DNA of 64,000 nucleotides. Origin: Paenibacillus massiliensis 2301065 = DSM 16942. Lineage in GTDB: Bacteria; Bacillota; Bacilli; Paenibacillales; Paenibacillaceae. Positions 28,417 through 38,519 of this stretch are shown here, piece by piece; position 1 is the first letter of the stretch; each line of letters opens with the position of its first letter. The notes beneath the pieces were generated by a model, which did not search any database, was not told the origin of the DNA, and was given only the letters and a program-made list of their open reading frames with translations. The stretch spans positions 310,001-374,000 of the forward strand of contig NZ_KB898190.1 in NCBI RefSeq assembly GCF_000377505.1, in the 5' to 3' direction. A program made the position numbers and the translations under genes.

Positions 28417-30153
28417 TTATTCATACTGATCATCTACTAATATCTTGTATCCATTGGAGCGAACTCTGTCGTGATATTCCGTGTCATTCAATGTGTAGCT
28501 ATACAGTGCGAGCACGTAGCCTTGCATGTATGAGCCTTCCTTCATCTCGTCTACCCTTGCCTCATAGCGAATACAGACCTGCTGGCCAGGCAATACATTT
28601 CCAAGTGGAAGGAGCCCTGAAGGTACAACTTGTGCGTTACTTCGACCTTCGACTACAACACTGCTCATGATGGGGTGAGTCTGAGAAGGAAATAATTCAG
28701 CCAAACGAACATCAGCCTGAAGGTTACCTCTATTGCTCAGCACGATCTGAAAAATCACCCGTTCGCCTACCTCAACTGTAGCTGGAGTAGCCTTTATCTC
28801 AAGACAAATGATTGGAGCATACAGCGAAGTACATACTGTATTGGATAAAGTTGTCTCGCGTACGCTTCTCCCGTCAGGCATACGGTAGATATAATACAGA
28901 CTCGCCTGATTCAGCCACTCGTTCCTCCGTTCCAATGGCTCTGCCCCGTGGTCCTCTGAACTCTCCAGAGCCGAAGCCGGGACTGTGACAGCAAAGGACA
29001 CAACCTTTTCCGTATGCGCCCGTATCGTACCCAGATTAATCCCTTCGGACAGCTGAACACCTTTCATGACCTGGCCATCTATCGTAATACTATCCCAAAG
29101 AAACAGAGCCCCCCTCGGCAGGCAATCACGTAGCACACCATCTATAGCCAAGTCACTGGTATTATATGCCGTGATTTCATAACGCAGCATATCCCCTCTG
29201 GTCGCCTCCGTCATATTAACCTGCTTGCGCAGTGTCACCTCCAGGCGAACGACAGCAATGGTCACCGTGTTCGTCATCTCCTCATAGGGTACTTCCTTAA
29301 CTTCGCTTCGGACCAATGCCTGTACCGCGAGCTGATGTGATTCAGGAACCGCAACCATTTCCATACGAAATATGACCCTGACGAAGCTTCCCGGCAATAT
29401 CTCTCCCACGGTGATCCCCTGACACGGATCTGATGATGGAATGTATACATCGTCGATCGTCACGCTGCCGGGCACTAGTTCTCCTTCTGGCGGAATGAGA
29501 GGCCACAGTATGGTGTGCTCCATTCGGCAATTCCCCAAATTAGCGATGGCTACAGTAAAAGTAACAATATCCCCAATAAAGGAATGCACGGTATTTGCCG
29601 ACAGATGAGCGGAAAAGCGAACACCTTCGACCTTCACTCTTTCTTCATTAGAATAGATCGTATCCGTGATTAGCCGCCCATCCTGCGTCTGAAATTCATA
29701 GCATGCATGGGCCTGATTGATGATCTCCATGTCTGGGGGTATCATGACGACCATGGCCTGAAAGGTAACATGAGTACAGGAACCCGCCTCTACCCTCCCT
29801 AAAGGAATACCACTGCCGGGTTTGATCCCCGGCAGCGGTACGCCATTCATAAGCAGGCTGTTCACCACAAATGCTGTTCCTTTTGGAGCTTCATCATACA
29901 ATGTCACCTTTGCCGACCGATTGCCTGTGTTGCTCAGCTCCAACCGGTAGGTGATCACTTCATCCAACGCTGCACATCGCGGCTCTGCATGCTTCACGAG
30001 TGACAGCTTGGGTCCAATCAACGGCGTAATGACGGTATTCGAATAAGTCGTCTGCTCTGCATGACCGGAGTGGAAGGAGACAAAGGATTGATTCAGCAGC
30101 CTCGTATGCGATGGTGAGTGGTGATTCAGCTTTCCTTGCGACTCGGTATTCAT
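28417..30153 (-). CDS. DUF11 repeat protein, 578 residues
   Basis: An all-beta protein with four DUF11-type repeats of about 125 residues, starting near KLSLVKHAEPRCAALDEVIT, RFSAHLSANTVHSFIGDIVT, RLEVTLRKQVNMTEATRGDM and LEIKATPATVEVGERVIF. The repeats are more diverged than those of its giant upstream neighbour. No signal peptide, anchor or catalytic motif is visible. Its start overlaps the stop of the giant gene by 4 bp, so the two are co-translated and probably function together, perhaps at the cell or spore surface. Function unknown. Confidence 0.8.
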   Translation of the reverse strand: MNTESQGKLNHHSPSHTRLLNQSFVSFHSGHAEQTTYSNTVITPLIGPKLSLVKHAEPRCAALDEVITYRLELSNTGNRSAKVTLYDEAPKGTAFVVNSLLMNGVPLPGIKPGSGIPLGRVEAGSCTHVTFQAMVVMIPPDMEIINQAHACYEFQTQDGRLITDTIYSNEERVKVEGVRFSAHLSANTVHSFIGDIVTFTVAIANLGNCRMEHTILWPLIPPEGELVPGSVTIDDVYIPSSDPCQGITVGEILPGSFVRVIFRMEMVAVPESHQLAVQALVRSEVKEVPYEEMTNTVTIAVVRLEVTLRKQVNMTEATRGDMLRYEITAYNTSDLAIDGVLRDCLPRGALFLWDSITIDGQVMKGVQLSEGINLGTIRAHTEKVVSFAVTVPASALESSEDHGAEPLERRNEWLNQASLYYIYRMPDGRSVRETTLSNTVCTSLYAPIICLEIKATPATVEVGERVIFQIVLSNRGNLQADVRLAELFPSQTHPIMSSVVVEGRSNAQVVPSGLLPLGNVLPGQQVCIRYEARVDEMKEGSYMQGYVLALYSYTLNDTEYHDRVRSNGYKILVDDQYE

Positions 30154-33100
30154 ATTTCAACAACCCTTACCTGGAAGGTCACAGTTACGGAATCGCCGGA
30201 AGCAATCGTGCCAATCGGTACACCTACATTTGGATTCGCTGTCGGTCTTGCCGTTCCATCTACAGTCACACTACCTGTTACGAAGGTGGTACCGACTGGT
30301 ACAGGGTCAACCATGACAACATTGTTCACCGGCGACAGACCATTATTAGTAATGACTACTGTGTACGTAACCACATCTCCTACTACAGCGTCTACCGCAT
30401 TGGTACTCTTCACAACGGATACATCCGGCGAGGATACTGGAATGACAAGCTGGTTAGACAAGACGCTACCCGTACGTGTCACTCCATCTGGCAAGGTGAA
30501 GGAATAATTGCCCGTCGCCTGATTAACGAGCTGCTGAGGTGAAGGCAGAGCATCTACAGTCACCTGCAATGACACCCGAATATTGACTGTCTCGCCAGGC
30601 GGAACGTTACCTACTGGAATACCTGTAGTCGGATCGGCACCGGGCACGGGTACCCCATCAATCAAGACACTATTCGGCACAAATACCGCTCCAACAGGGA
30701 TGTTATCTACTACAGTAACCTGTGCGCTCCAGTTGCCCGTATTGGTGACATTCAGGAAATACACAACGGTATCGCCAACGGTGGCATTGCTGGTATTAGC
30801 GCTCTTGTTCACCCCGATAATAGGCTGGTAAATCGGAGTTACCAACGTATTCGAGAAGGATGCTCCAGAGAAGGCTCCAGACGTGAAGCTGACGAGTGAG
30901 CGGTTGCTAAGCTGTGCTGGACTTGGCAGCGTAGTTACCCTGACACTGAACGTGACGATGACAGAATCTCCAGGTGCAATGGAGCCCAATTGAATTCCAT
31001 TAGCAGGATTGGCTGAAGGCAACGAAGTACCATTGACTGTGACACTGCCTGCATTGAAGGTCGAGCCTGTCGGAATCGGATCTGAAAATACGACATTGTT
31101 AACCGTCTCCAGACCGCTATTCGTCACGGCGATGCTATACGTAATCGACTCGCCAACTGCAGCAGCGACAGTCGTGGAGGATTTGACTACGCCGACATTC
31201 GGAGAGGACACCGGAATCGTCACCGTATTCGTGGTTAAGGAGCCCGTCAAGGTGCGTCCATCTGGCAATGTGAAGGAATAGGTAGCCGACGCCGTGTTGA
31301 CCAACTGTTGCGTGGCTGGCAGCGTGTTAATCACGACTGAGAACGTTACAGTGGCGATGTCTTCCACATAACCTACGGGAATGCCTGTCGAAGGATCAGC
31401 ACCTGGCACCGATGCTCCATTTACAAGCACACTGTTAGGCACAAATGAAGTTCCTGCTGGAATTGTGTCACTCAGAACGACATCTGCTCCATCGCTTCCC
31501 GTGTTGGTCAGAACGACTGTGTAAGACACGGTGTCGCCGACTGTTGCATTGGACGTACTAGCGCTCTTGACGCCAGCCAGAATCGGCTGATAGACCGGAA
31601 TAGGCAGAATGTTAGACAGCGACACACCCGAGAAGCTTCCTGATGTGAAGGTGACGGAGGACTGATTGTTCAGCACGCTTGGCGACGGAAGCGAGATAAC
31701 AGTCACATTGAAGGCTACGGTGACCGTGGCGCCTGCTGGAATCGTGCCGATGGTTACTCCGCTGATCGGGCTGGCTGTTGTCCTTGGAGCCCCGTCTACA
31801 GTGACCGAGCCTGCGATGAATGACGTTCCCGTTGGAATCGGGTCCGTGAATACCGCATTACTTACAGGATCAATACCGGTATTCGTAATGGCTGTTGTAT
31901 ACGTAATGGTATCGCCAACAGCAACTGCTGTAGAAGTACTGCTCTTGACGGTGGACAGATTCGGTGCAGAGACAGGAATAATTACTGTATTGGATGTCGC
32001 TGAGCCATTCAAGGTCCGCCCGTCAGGAAGTGTGAAAGTAAAGGCTGCTGTACCCTGATTGCTAAGCTGCTGCGGGCTAGGAAGGGTCTGAATGTTCACA
32101 GAGAACATTACTGTCGTGGTTGCACCCGGTGCTACAGTCCCTGCGTTAATGCCAGCAGATGGGTCCGCGCCTGGTACCGGGAAGTTGTTGACCATTACGC
32201 TATTCGGAACAAGAGTAGTCCCTGCTGGGATATTATCCGTAAGCGTAACCGCTGCTGGATAATTCCCGGTGTTGCTGATTGCGAGTGAGTAAGTAATGGT
32301 CTCCCCTACGGTAGCAAGGTTATCATTTGCTGTTTTGGACACATCGATAATCGGCTGTGATACTGGCGTTGATACCGTATTGGACAGCGATGTACCGGAA
32401 AAAGCACCTGATGTGAAGCTGACGCTTGCCTGATTATTCAACACAGCTGGAGACGGTATAGCGTTCACACGGATGCTGAACTGTACAGTGGCTGTTGCAG
32501 ACGGAGCAATCGTTCCTAATGATATTCCTGACGCTGGCACCGCAGCAGGAGCAGGAACACCATTGATCACAACGCTGCCAGCTACGAATGAGGCCCCAGG
32601 TGGAACAGGATCAGAGAAGATGACATTGTTGACCGCTTCAATACCACTGTTCTGAATCGTTGTTGTATAGGTTACGGTATCCCCTACTGCGACAACTGTG
32701 GAAGACGTCGACTTGGTTACGGCAACATTCGGTGCTGAGACTGGGAAGGTTACGGTGTTGGATACAGCCGTACCTGAAAGTGTTCTGCCATCTGGTGTCG
32801 TGAAGGTATAAGTTGCATTAGCTTGGTTGCTGAGTTGCTGTGGTGTCGGCAACGACTCGATCACAACCTCGAAGGTGACACGCACGGTCGCACCCGGGGC
32901 AACCGAGCCCACTGCAATGCCACTGGTAGGTGAGGCCCCTGGCTGAGGAGCGCCACCTACATTAACACTATTCGGGGTGAAAGTTGTACTCGCCGGTATC
33001 GTATCAAACAGCGTGACAGTCCCAGCAAGATTTCCGGAGTTGCTCACATCAATTGTATAGACTACCGAATCACCTACGGTAGCATTCGTTTCGCTTGCGC

Positions 33101-36100
33101 TTTTCGTCAGACTAATCTGCGGCTGCGTGACTGGAGTGGTCGTGATGTTTGAGGAAGAGGATGCGGAAAATGTGCCTGACGTAAAGCTGACCGTAGATTG
33201 GTTATTGATTTGCGTTGGAATCGCCATCGTTACGTTCACCTCGAAAGACACGGTAGCCGCGACGCCGGGAGCGAGGGTACCGATTGGAATGCCGGAGGAC
33301 GGGTTGGCGTTCGGCTGCGGTGAGCCGTTCACTGTTACGCTTCCGGGGATAAATGCAGTGTTAGGCGACAGAATGTCGCTTAGTATAATATTGTTGATAC
33401 TGCTGATTCCGTTATTCGTCACCACGTTGGTATAAGTCACGATATCCCCTGTGGCTACAGACGTCTGAGGACTAGCGCTCTTCACAACACTGACGTTAGG
33501 AGCGGATATTGTCATCGTAACCGTATTGGACACGGACGAGCCTGTAATCTGACGTCCATCAGGCAAATTGAAGCTATATGAAGCAGCAGCCTGGTTGACC
33601 AGCCGCTGCGTGGTTGGGAGCGAGACGATCGTCGCCACAAAGCTGATAATCACGGATGTTCCTGGCGAGATCGAAGCGATCGGAATTCCTGTCACTGGAC
33701 TCACCCCAGGTGCAGGTACACCCCCGACGATGACGCTGTTCGTATTAAATACTGCACCTGGTGGAATCGGATCGGTCAAGTTGATGGATGCCGCGATATT
33801 CCCTGAATTGGCTACTACAATGGAATAGGTAAACGTATCTCCTACGGTTGCAGTCAATGTACTAGAACTCTTAGTAACACCAATAATAGGGGCATAGACA
33901 GGGGTCACAACCGTATTAGAGACCGAGCTTCCATTGAAGGCCCCGGATTGAAATGCTGCCGCGGCCCGATTCGAAATCTGGGCAGGATTCGGTAAAGAGG
34001 TGACTCTGATCTGAAAGCGAACGGTGGCCGATGTCTGTACCCCTAGTGTTCCGACAGTAATACCTGCATCTGGGTTGGCTCCAGCCACACTAATCCCATT
34101 AACGGTAACGCTACCTGGGACGAATGCTGTGCCCACAGGGATCGGGTCCGTTATCAGGACATTCGTCACGGGATCAAAGCCATTATTGCTGACCAGGACC
34201 GTGTACGTGAGAATATCGTTTAAAGTAGCTGCTGTACGATCAACACTCTTCGTGAGCGCAACAGCCGGAGCTGAGGCAGTGACCGTGATGGAATTGGACG
34301 TGCTGGCCCCAGAGACGGTACGCCCGCTTGGGAGCTGGAATGTATACGTTGATGCACCCTGATTGACAAGAAATGGCGGTGAGGGTACCGTCGTAAGCGT
34401 TGTCTGAAAAGTGACCGTGACTGAAGCATTAGGTGCTATTGTTCCAAGAGGAATCCCTGCTATCGGCGATGCACCCGGCTGGGCGATCCCTCCAACGGTT
34501 ACGCTGCCTGGGACGAATGATGTACCCGCTGGAATGTTGTCCGTCAGGGTGACCTGAGCAGCAATATTACCGGTATTCCTTACCACTAGGGAGTAACTAA
34601 TAGTCGTTCCAACAGTAGCATTCGTACGGTCTGATGACTTTACAATACCTATGATTGGCTGGTACACAGGCGTGGTCGTTGTATTGGTTAATGTAATTCC
34701 GGTGAATGTTCCTGAGCTGTACGAGATCGATGCTTGATTCAGCAATTGGGCTGGCGATGGTAGTGAAGTGACAGTGACCTGAAAGCTGACCGTAGCCGAA
34801 GTTCCCGGGGCCAAGGTACCGATGGTGACTCCACTTGCAGGGCTAGTTCCTGACCTCGCTACACCATCAACGCTTACACTGCCTGGGATGAGCGTAGTCC
34901 CTGACGGAATTGGATCTGTCAGCACCACATTCGTTACGGCTGCTACTCCATTATTGGTAACTACTGAAGTGAATGTTACGGTGTCTCCAACTGCTGCATC
35001 TGGAACACTGATGCTTTTGACGGCCGCTACATTCGGGAGCTGTACGGGCAACGTTAACGTATTGGATGTGGCAGAGCCTGATACTGTACGGCCATCCGGT
35101 GGCTGGAACGTATATGTAGCTACTGCCTGATCCACTAGCTGTGGTGGCGAAGGCAAGGAGTTGACCAGCACCTGAAACGTTACAACGGTAGTCTGACCAG
35201 CACCGATGGTGCCGACAGAGAAGCCGTTCAGTGGGTTCGCTCCGGCAGCAGGAGTACCATTAATGGCGACACTCCCCGGTACGAACGTGCTACCTGCAGG
35301 AATGTTATCGCTAATCGTTGTAGCTGCCCCGATATTCCCGCTATTTGTAATCTCCAGCCTATAGGTGACCGTATTCCCAACCGTTGCATTCGCAACATTT
35401 GCCGTTTTGGCGATGCTGAGTATTGGTGCATATACAGGTGTGGTTACCGAATTCGATGGAATGACCCCGGAGATGATAGGCCCACCGGCTACGCTTTGGA
35501 ACGTAAAGGCGGCATTCGCCGCATTAACCAACTGCTGTGGCTGCGGGATTGACGTTACATTAACCCGATATGTAACCGTTATGGAAGACGCAAGGCCAAG
35601 TGAGCCCAGAGATACACCAGTCGTTATGTCAGCCGTTGGCCTAGGTATTCCTGCAACAGTAACACTACCTGGCACAAGGGTTGCTCCGGTTGGCAATACA
35701 TCCGACAGCACGATACTTGCTGCACCGGCAGTGCCTGTATTGCTAACAGTCACGGTGTAAGTGATCGGGTCTCCGTTCACCACTCCGGATACGTTAGCGC
35801 TCTTGGTCACATTGATCTGAGGCGCATTAATGTTGACTTGAATAGCGTTGGCGTTGACGACATACGCATCCCCGGACGTAGTAAGACTTAGTACAGCAGA
35901 GGATTGATTGTTCACCAGGCGAGCAGATACATCCACGTTCGTGATGTCCCATCCCTGCCGCCCACCAGAAATGTTGCTGCCTGGAGCTCCATTCGTCTGA
36001 TTGCGGGTACCGAAGGTGCCTGTCGTATTTAGTTGACCCGCATCGTTGTTGATCTGTGAAGCAAAAAAGTTACTCGCAAAATTGTTCGGACCTGATAGGG

Positions 36101-36794
36101 CTGCAAGAGTTGAAGATGTAGGACCGAACAAAGCCTGATCTCCCGTCCGGTTCGCATCTCCCTCCTGCGCGCTGAACAAGGCTCTTCCCCCAAGCGCTCC
36201 CGTCACTGGCGTAGCAAAGCCTGTAATCGTTGTGTTAACTGGCCCCGAGGTCGATTGCACCAGAACAGCACCTGCGCGAATGGACATGTTGCGAAAAGGC
36301 AAAGATCCGTTCTGATAAATAACCCCAAGCGTCCAGCCCGCATGATTGGCGGTTGAATCATTGTTCACGACAATAGTGCCGACAACACCGCCCGTCGTAT
36401 AGGTACCGCTCATTCCCTGCTGTACAAGCGAAGTGACATTCGCCGAACGAACATAAGCAAATGCACCATTGCCCAGATCCACCTGATTGGCAGTAGCTGA
36501 GTCTGGAGTGATGCTGGATGTTCCAGCAGGGGTTATAAAGGAGACAGGATTGTTAATAGCAGCGCTAAGATTGACGTTGCCATTTATGTACGAGCCTCCC
36601 CAGATCAATTCGGCATATAACACTGTACTGCCCGAAGGCAGGACTAGCTGGGCCGATGAGCTGTTGCTCTGATACAGACTCGTCGTACCTGCCGGATAAG
36701 TGCCAAAGACGGAGGCCGTATTCGTCGTAGTAAACGCACCAATGCTGTCCTGTGTTCCTGGTACACCTGTGGTATCGGATCTGCTTAATCCCAA
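30150..36794 (-). CDS. Giant DUF11 repeat protein
   Basis: At least 2,214 residues. The first 320 residues are a non-repeat domain (FTTTNTASVFGTYPAGT ... VLYAELIWGGSY) seen at the head of such proteins in Paenibacillus and Bacillus. Fifteen DUF11 repeats of about 125 residues follow, strictly alternating between two types: one ends in FTLPDGRT-like strands, the other in SFTSGAFSG-like strands. No signal peptide, LPXTG or membrane anchor is visible. The TTG at 36794 lacks a ribosome site; conserved coding sequence continues 21 codons upstream to an ATT behind GGGGGGAG (see findings). It is preceded by a methyltransferase gene and followed by a shorter DUF11 gene. It is likely structural; function unknown. 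Confidence 0.88.
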   Translation of the reverse strand: MGLSRSDTTGVPGTQDSIGAFTTTNTASVFGTYPAGTTSLYQSNSSSAQLVLPSGSTVLYAELIWGGSYINGNVNLSAAINNPVSFITPAGTSSITPDSATANQVDLGNGAFAYVRSANVTSLVQQGMSGTYTTGGVVGTIVVNNDSTANHAGWTLGVIYQNGSLPFRNMSIRAGAVLVQSTSGPVNTTITGFATPVTGALGGRALFSAQEGDANRTGDQALFGPTSSTLAALSGPNNFASNFFASQINNDAGQLNTTGTFGTRNQTNGAPGSNISGGRQGWDITNVDVSARLVNNQSSAVLSLTTSGDAYVVNANAIQVNINAPQINVTKSANVSGVVNGDPITYTVTVSNTGTAGAASIVLSDVLPTGATLVPGSVTVAGIPRPTADITTGVSLGSLGLASSITVTYRVNVTSIPQPQQLVNAANAAFTFQSVAGGPIISGVIPSNSVTTPVYAPILSIAKTANVANATVGNTVTYRLEITNSGNIGAATTISDNIPAGSTFVPGSVAINGTPAAGANPLNGFSVGTIGAGQTTVVTFQVLVNSLPSPPQLVDQAVATYTFQPPDGRTVSGSATSNTLTLPVQLPNVAAVKSISVPDAAVGDTVTFTSVVTNNGVAAVTNVVLTDPIPSGTTLIPGSVSVDGVARSGTSPASGVTIGTLAPGTSATVSFQVTVTSLPSPAQLLNQASISYSSGTFTGITLTNTTTTPVYQPIIGIVKSSDRTNATVGTTISYSLVVRNTGNIAAQVTLTDNIPAGTSFVPGSVTVGGIAQPGASPIAGIPLGTIAPNASVTVTFQTTLTTVPSPPFLVNQGASTYTFQLPSGRTVSGASTSNSITVTASAPAVALTKSVDRTAATLNDILTYTVLVSNNGFDPVTNVLITDPIPVGTAFVPGSVTVNGISVAGANPDAGITVGTLGVQTSATVRFQIRVTSLPNPAQISNRAAAAFQSGAFNGSSVSNTVVTPVYAPIIGVTKSSSTLTATVGDTFTYSIVVANSGNIAASINLTDPIPPGAVFNTNSVIVGGVPAPGVSPVTGIPIASISPGTSVIISFVATIVSLPTTQRLVNQAAASYSFNLPDGRQITGSSVSNTVTMTISAPNVSVVKSASPQTSVATGDIVTYTNVVTNNGISSINNIILSDILSPNTAFIPGSVTVNGSPQPNANPSSGIPIGTLAPGVAATVSFEVNVTMAIPTQINNQSTVSFTSGTFSASSSSNITTTPVTQPQISLTKSASETNATVGDSVVYTIDVSNSGNLAGTVTLFDTIPASTTFTPNSVNVGGAPQPGASPTSGIAVGSVAPGATVRVTFEVVIESLPTPQQLSNQANATYTFTTPDGRTLSGTAVSNTVTFPVSAPNVAVTKSTSSTVVAVGDTVTYTTTIQNSGIEAVNNVIFSDPVPPGASFVAGSVVINGVPAPAAVPASGISLGTIAPSATATVQFSIRVNAIPSPAVLNNQASVSFTSGAFSGTSLSNTVSTPVSQPIIDVSKTANDNLATVGETITYSLAISNTGNYPAAVTLTDNIPAGTTLVPNSVMVNNFPVPGADPSAGINAGTVAPGATTTVMFSVNIQTLPSPQQLSNQGTAAFTFTLPDGRTLNGSATSNTVIIPVSAPNLSTVKSSTSTAVAVGDTITYTTAITNTGIDPVSNAVFTDPIPTGTSFIAGSVTVDGAPRTTASPISGVTIGTIPAGATVTVAFNVTVISLPSPSVLNNQSSVTFTSGSFSGVSLSNILPIPVYQPILAGVKSASTSNATVGDTVSYTVVLTNTGSDGADVVLSDTIPAGTSFVPNSVLVNGASVPGADPSTGIPVGYVEDIATVTFSVVINTLPATQQLVNTASATYSFTLPDGRTLTGSLTTNTVTIPVSSPNVGVVKSSTTVAAAVGESITYSIAVTNSGLETVNNVVFSDPIPTGSTFNAGSVTVNGTSLPSANPANGIQLGSIAPGDSVIVTFSVRVTTLPSPAQLSNRSLVSFTSGAFSGASFSNTLVTPIYQPIIGVNKSANTSNATVGDTVVYFLNVTNTGNWSAQVTVVDNIPVGAVFVPNSVLIDGVPVPGADPTTGIPVGNVPPGETVNIRVSLQVTVDALPSPQQLVNQATGNYSFTLPDGVTRTGSVLSNQLVIPVSSPDVSVVKSTNAVDAVVGDVVTYTVVITNNGLSPVNNVVMVDPVPVGTTFVTGSVTVDGTARPTANPNVGVPIGTIASGDSVTVTFQVRVVEI

Positions 36795-36960
36795 CGTATT
36801 ACCGGTGAACGTGATGGCACCTGTTGCATTAAAGGTAGCTCGAACGATGAGAGGAATAATTCTCCCCCCTTTAGCTGAATGTATTGTCCCTTGTTGCGGA
36901 ACTCGATCCTCAACCCTATACCTATGCTGCGATTACCGATCCATGTCTGTCCACAGAGAA

Positions 36961-37647
36961 TTATCCGAGTGGTTCTTCAATTCCCAATGGTGACGGGGAA
37001 CGAAGCACAGATGGAAGCGGATAGGTCTGCCTGCTCATCCATTCCAACTCCCGCTCTGAGACCGGCTGCTTCACGGCAACCACATAATACAGGATCTCAT
37101 CCACTACATTCGGCTGGATGCGCTGAAGCATCTCAAGCTCCTCCAGTTCATATAAGGGAGGGACAAAGGGAGGCTGGTATTGTAGCTCCATTCGTAATAG
37201 GCGAAAATCAAATGCGGGGGCTGTGCTATTATCATACCTTGCATAAGAAGTAGGCTTAGGGCAACGTGGTCCTAGTGTAGGCTCATAAAAGTGGGGGGTC
37301 CAGTATAGGGGGCTGGATTCATCAAATTTTTGTTTGAGATGAGGATTAACAATATGATTGTAATGATGGGCATAAGGAGCAAGAATACACATCACAGCCT
37401 TATGCATACACATCCGGTAGAGATCAGCCAGCACCTGCATGATATCCTCTACATAGGGTAGCGAGCGGCTAGCCATCACAAATTCCACCGAATCATCCGG
37501 CAATGGAATCGGCTCATTGATATCACATACCAAGTCCACCCCCGGAAGCTCCAGCCGATCAATTCCAAAGTATCCGGGATGCTTATTCGTACCACAGCCA
37601 AGATCAATTCTCACACCGCTTTCCTCCCACGATCCGTCTTTAGACAC
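36961..37647 (-). CDS. Class I SAM-dependent methyltransferase
   Basis: A 228-residue protein with a compact Rossmann methyltransferase core: motif I IDLGCGTNKHPG (residues 14-25), an acidic residue after beta-2 (FGIDRLEL), and motif near DINEPIPLPDDSVEFV. Such small enzymes often act with glycosyl transfer or surface-polymer genes. The start is a GTG at 37647 without a clear ribosome site, so the true start is uncertain. It is about 100 bp upstream of the giant DUF11 gene in the same direction and may modify that protein or an associated polymer; this is inference. Confidence 0.75.
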   Translation of the reverse strand: MSKDGSWEESGVRIDLGCGTNKHPGYFGIDRLELPGVDLVCDINEPIPLPDDSVEFVMASRSLPYVEDIMQVLADLYRMCMHKAVMCILAPYAHHYNHIVNPHLKQKFDESSPLYWTPHFYEPTLGPRCPKPTSYARYDNSTAPAFDFRLLRMELQYQPPFVPPLYELEELEMLQRIQPNVVDEILYYVVAVKQPVSERELEWMSRQTYPLPSVLRSPSPLGIEEPLG

Positions 37648-37692
37648 TTTAGTATATTAGCCCTGTGGGAGGTGGGCACGGTGTATACCCAG

Positions 37693-38385
37693 CTAGAGTT
37701 CACTAATTGACAGCTGATGCTCAGCATCCAACAGCTCGAACTGATTTTTGGAAAAGCGAATTAGCCCCTCCTGCGCCATCCGCTGCAGCTCACGGGACAA
37801 GGCACTGCGGTCTACTGTAAGATAATCGGCAAGATCACTGCGAGAAAATGGTATGGTAAAGCTCGTGGCATTATTCTTCTTGGCCTCAAGCGTTAGATAA
37901 TGCATAATTCTGTCCCTTAGAGACTTATGTGACACAAGATCCAGCTTCTGATAGATCAAGCGGTTATTCTCCAGCAATAGCGTGAGCAAATTCTCGATAA
38001 TTCTTCCGCGCAGATGGCAAGTCTGCTCGTAGGGACGTACGATTTTATTCATTTTAATGAACAGAATCTTGCATTCCGAGCCTGCAATAGCCTCATAGCC
38101 ACTGTGCTCTCGCGTTAGACGCATAGCAGTCTCCCCCACGATATCCCCGTCCACCAGCTCAGAGAAGATAAAACGCATCCCTGACACATTCTCCTTGCAT
38201 AAGAGCACCTGACCATGGAGTATGATGCCGACAGCATCCAGTACATCCTCTTTGCGGAAGATGATCTCTTTCTTATTAAAGTCCCTGATGCTTCCCTCCA
38301 GACAGCTCAAAGCCTGATGAACCTCTTGATCAGTAAAGCCCTTAAATAAAATCGTGCTGCTTATGATATTGAAATATTTTTGCAT
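37693..38385 (-). CDS. Crp/Fnr family transcriptional regulator
   Basis: A 230-residue regulator from the ATG at 38385, which follows AGGAGG; a longer frame upstream is not supported. Residues 10-125 are a cyclic-nucleotide-binding-type beta barrel (ILHGQVLLCKENVSGMRF, LVDGDIVGETAM). Residues 150-215 are the winged helix (FSRSDLADYLTVDRSALSRE). The N-terminal cysteine cluster of oxygen-sensing FNR is missing, so it is not a classical FNR; scattered cysteines could still bind a ligand. It is divergent from the cupin genes and probably controls that cluster and itself. Confidence 0.87.
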   Translation of the reverse strand: MQKYFNIISSTILFKGFTDQEVHQALSCLEGSIRDFNKKEIIFRKEDVLDAVGIILHGQVLLCKENVSGMRFIFSELVDGDIVGETAMRLTREHSGYEAIAGSECKILFIKMNKIVRPYEQTCHLRGRIIENLLTLLLENNRLIYQKLDLVSHKSLRDRIMHYLTLEAKKNNATSFTIPFSRSDLADYLTVDRSALSRELQRMAQEGLIRFSKNQFELLDAEHQLSISEL

Positions 38386-38399
38386 GTTGTCAGCCTCCT

Positions 38400-38413
38400 G
38401 TTGCCATGGCAAC
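38400..38413. promoter_or_regulatory. Perfect palindrome in the regulator's leader
   Basis: GTTGCCATGGCAAC is a perfect 14-bp palindrome just upstream of the ribosome site of the Crp/Fnr gene. Crp-type proteins bind two-fold symmetric sites of this length, so autoregulation is plausible. Confidence 0.45.
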
Positions 38414-38449
38414 CGAGTTATGTGGATTACTCTGCTACACTTAAACAAA

Positions 38450-38464
38450 TGAGAATAATTCTCA
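38450..38464. promoter_or_regulatory. Fur-like 7-1-7 operator
   Basis: TGAGAATAATTCTCA is a perfect 7-1-7 palindrome with 12 of 14 matches to the Bacillus Fur box (TGATAATnATTATCA). It lies between the divergent regulator and cupin genes, 56 bp before the first cupin start. Confidence 0.65.
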
Positions 38465-38519
38465 TCACACTCTTATTATATCAGATATAGGGGAGCATTC
38501 AATACAGCAGGAGGATCGA

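Noticed and set aside
30583-35760. Series of plus-strand frames opposite the DUF11 gene
   Set aside because: They recur at the repeat period and simply mirror the Thr/Val/Pro-rich repeats.
30150-36794. Regularly spaced repeats that could suggest a CRISPR array
   Set aside because: Repeats are long, diverged and coding (DUF11 domains); there are no short identical repeats with unique spacers.
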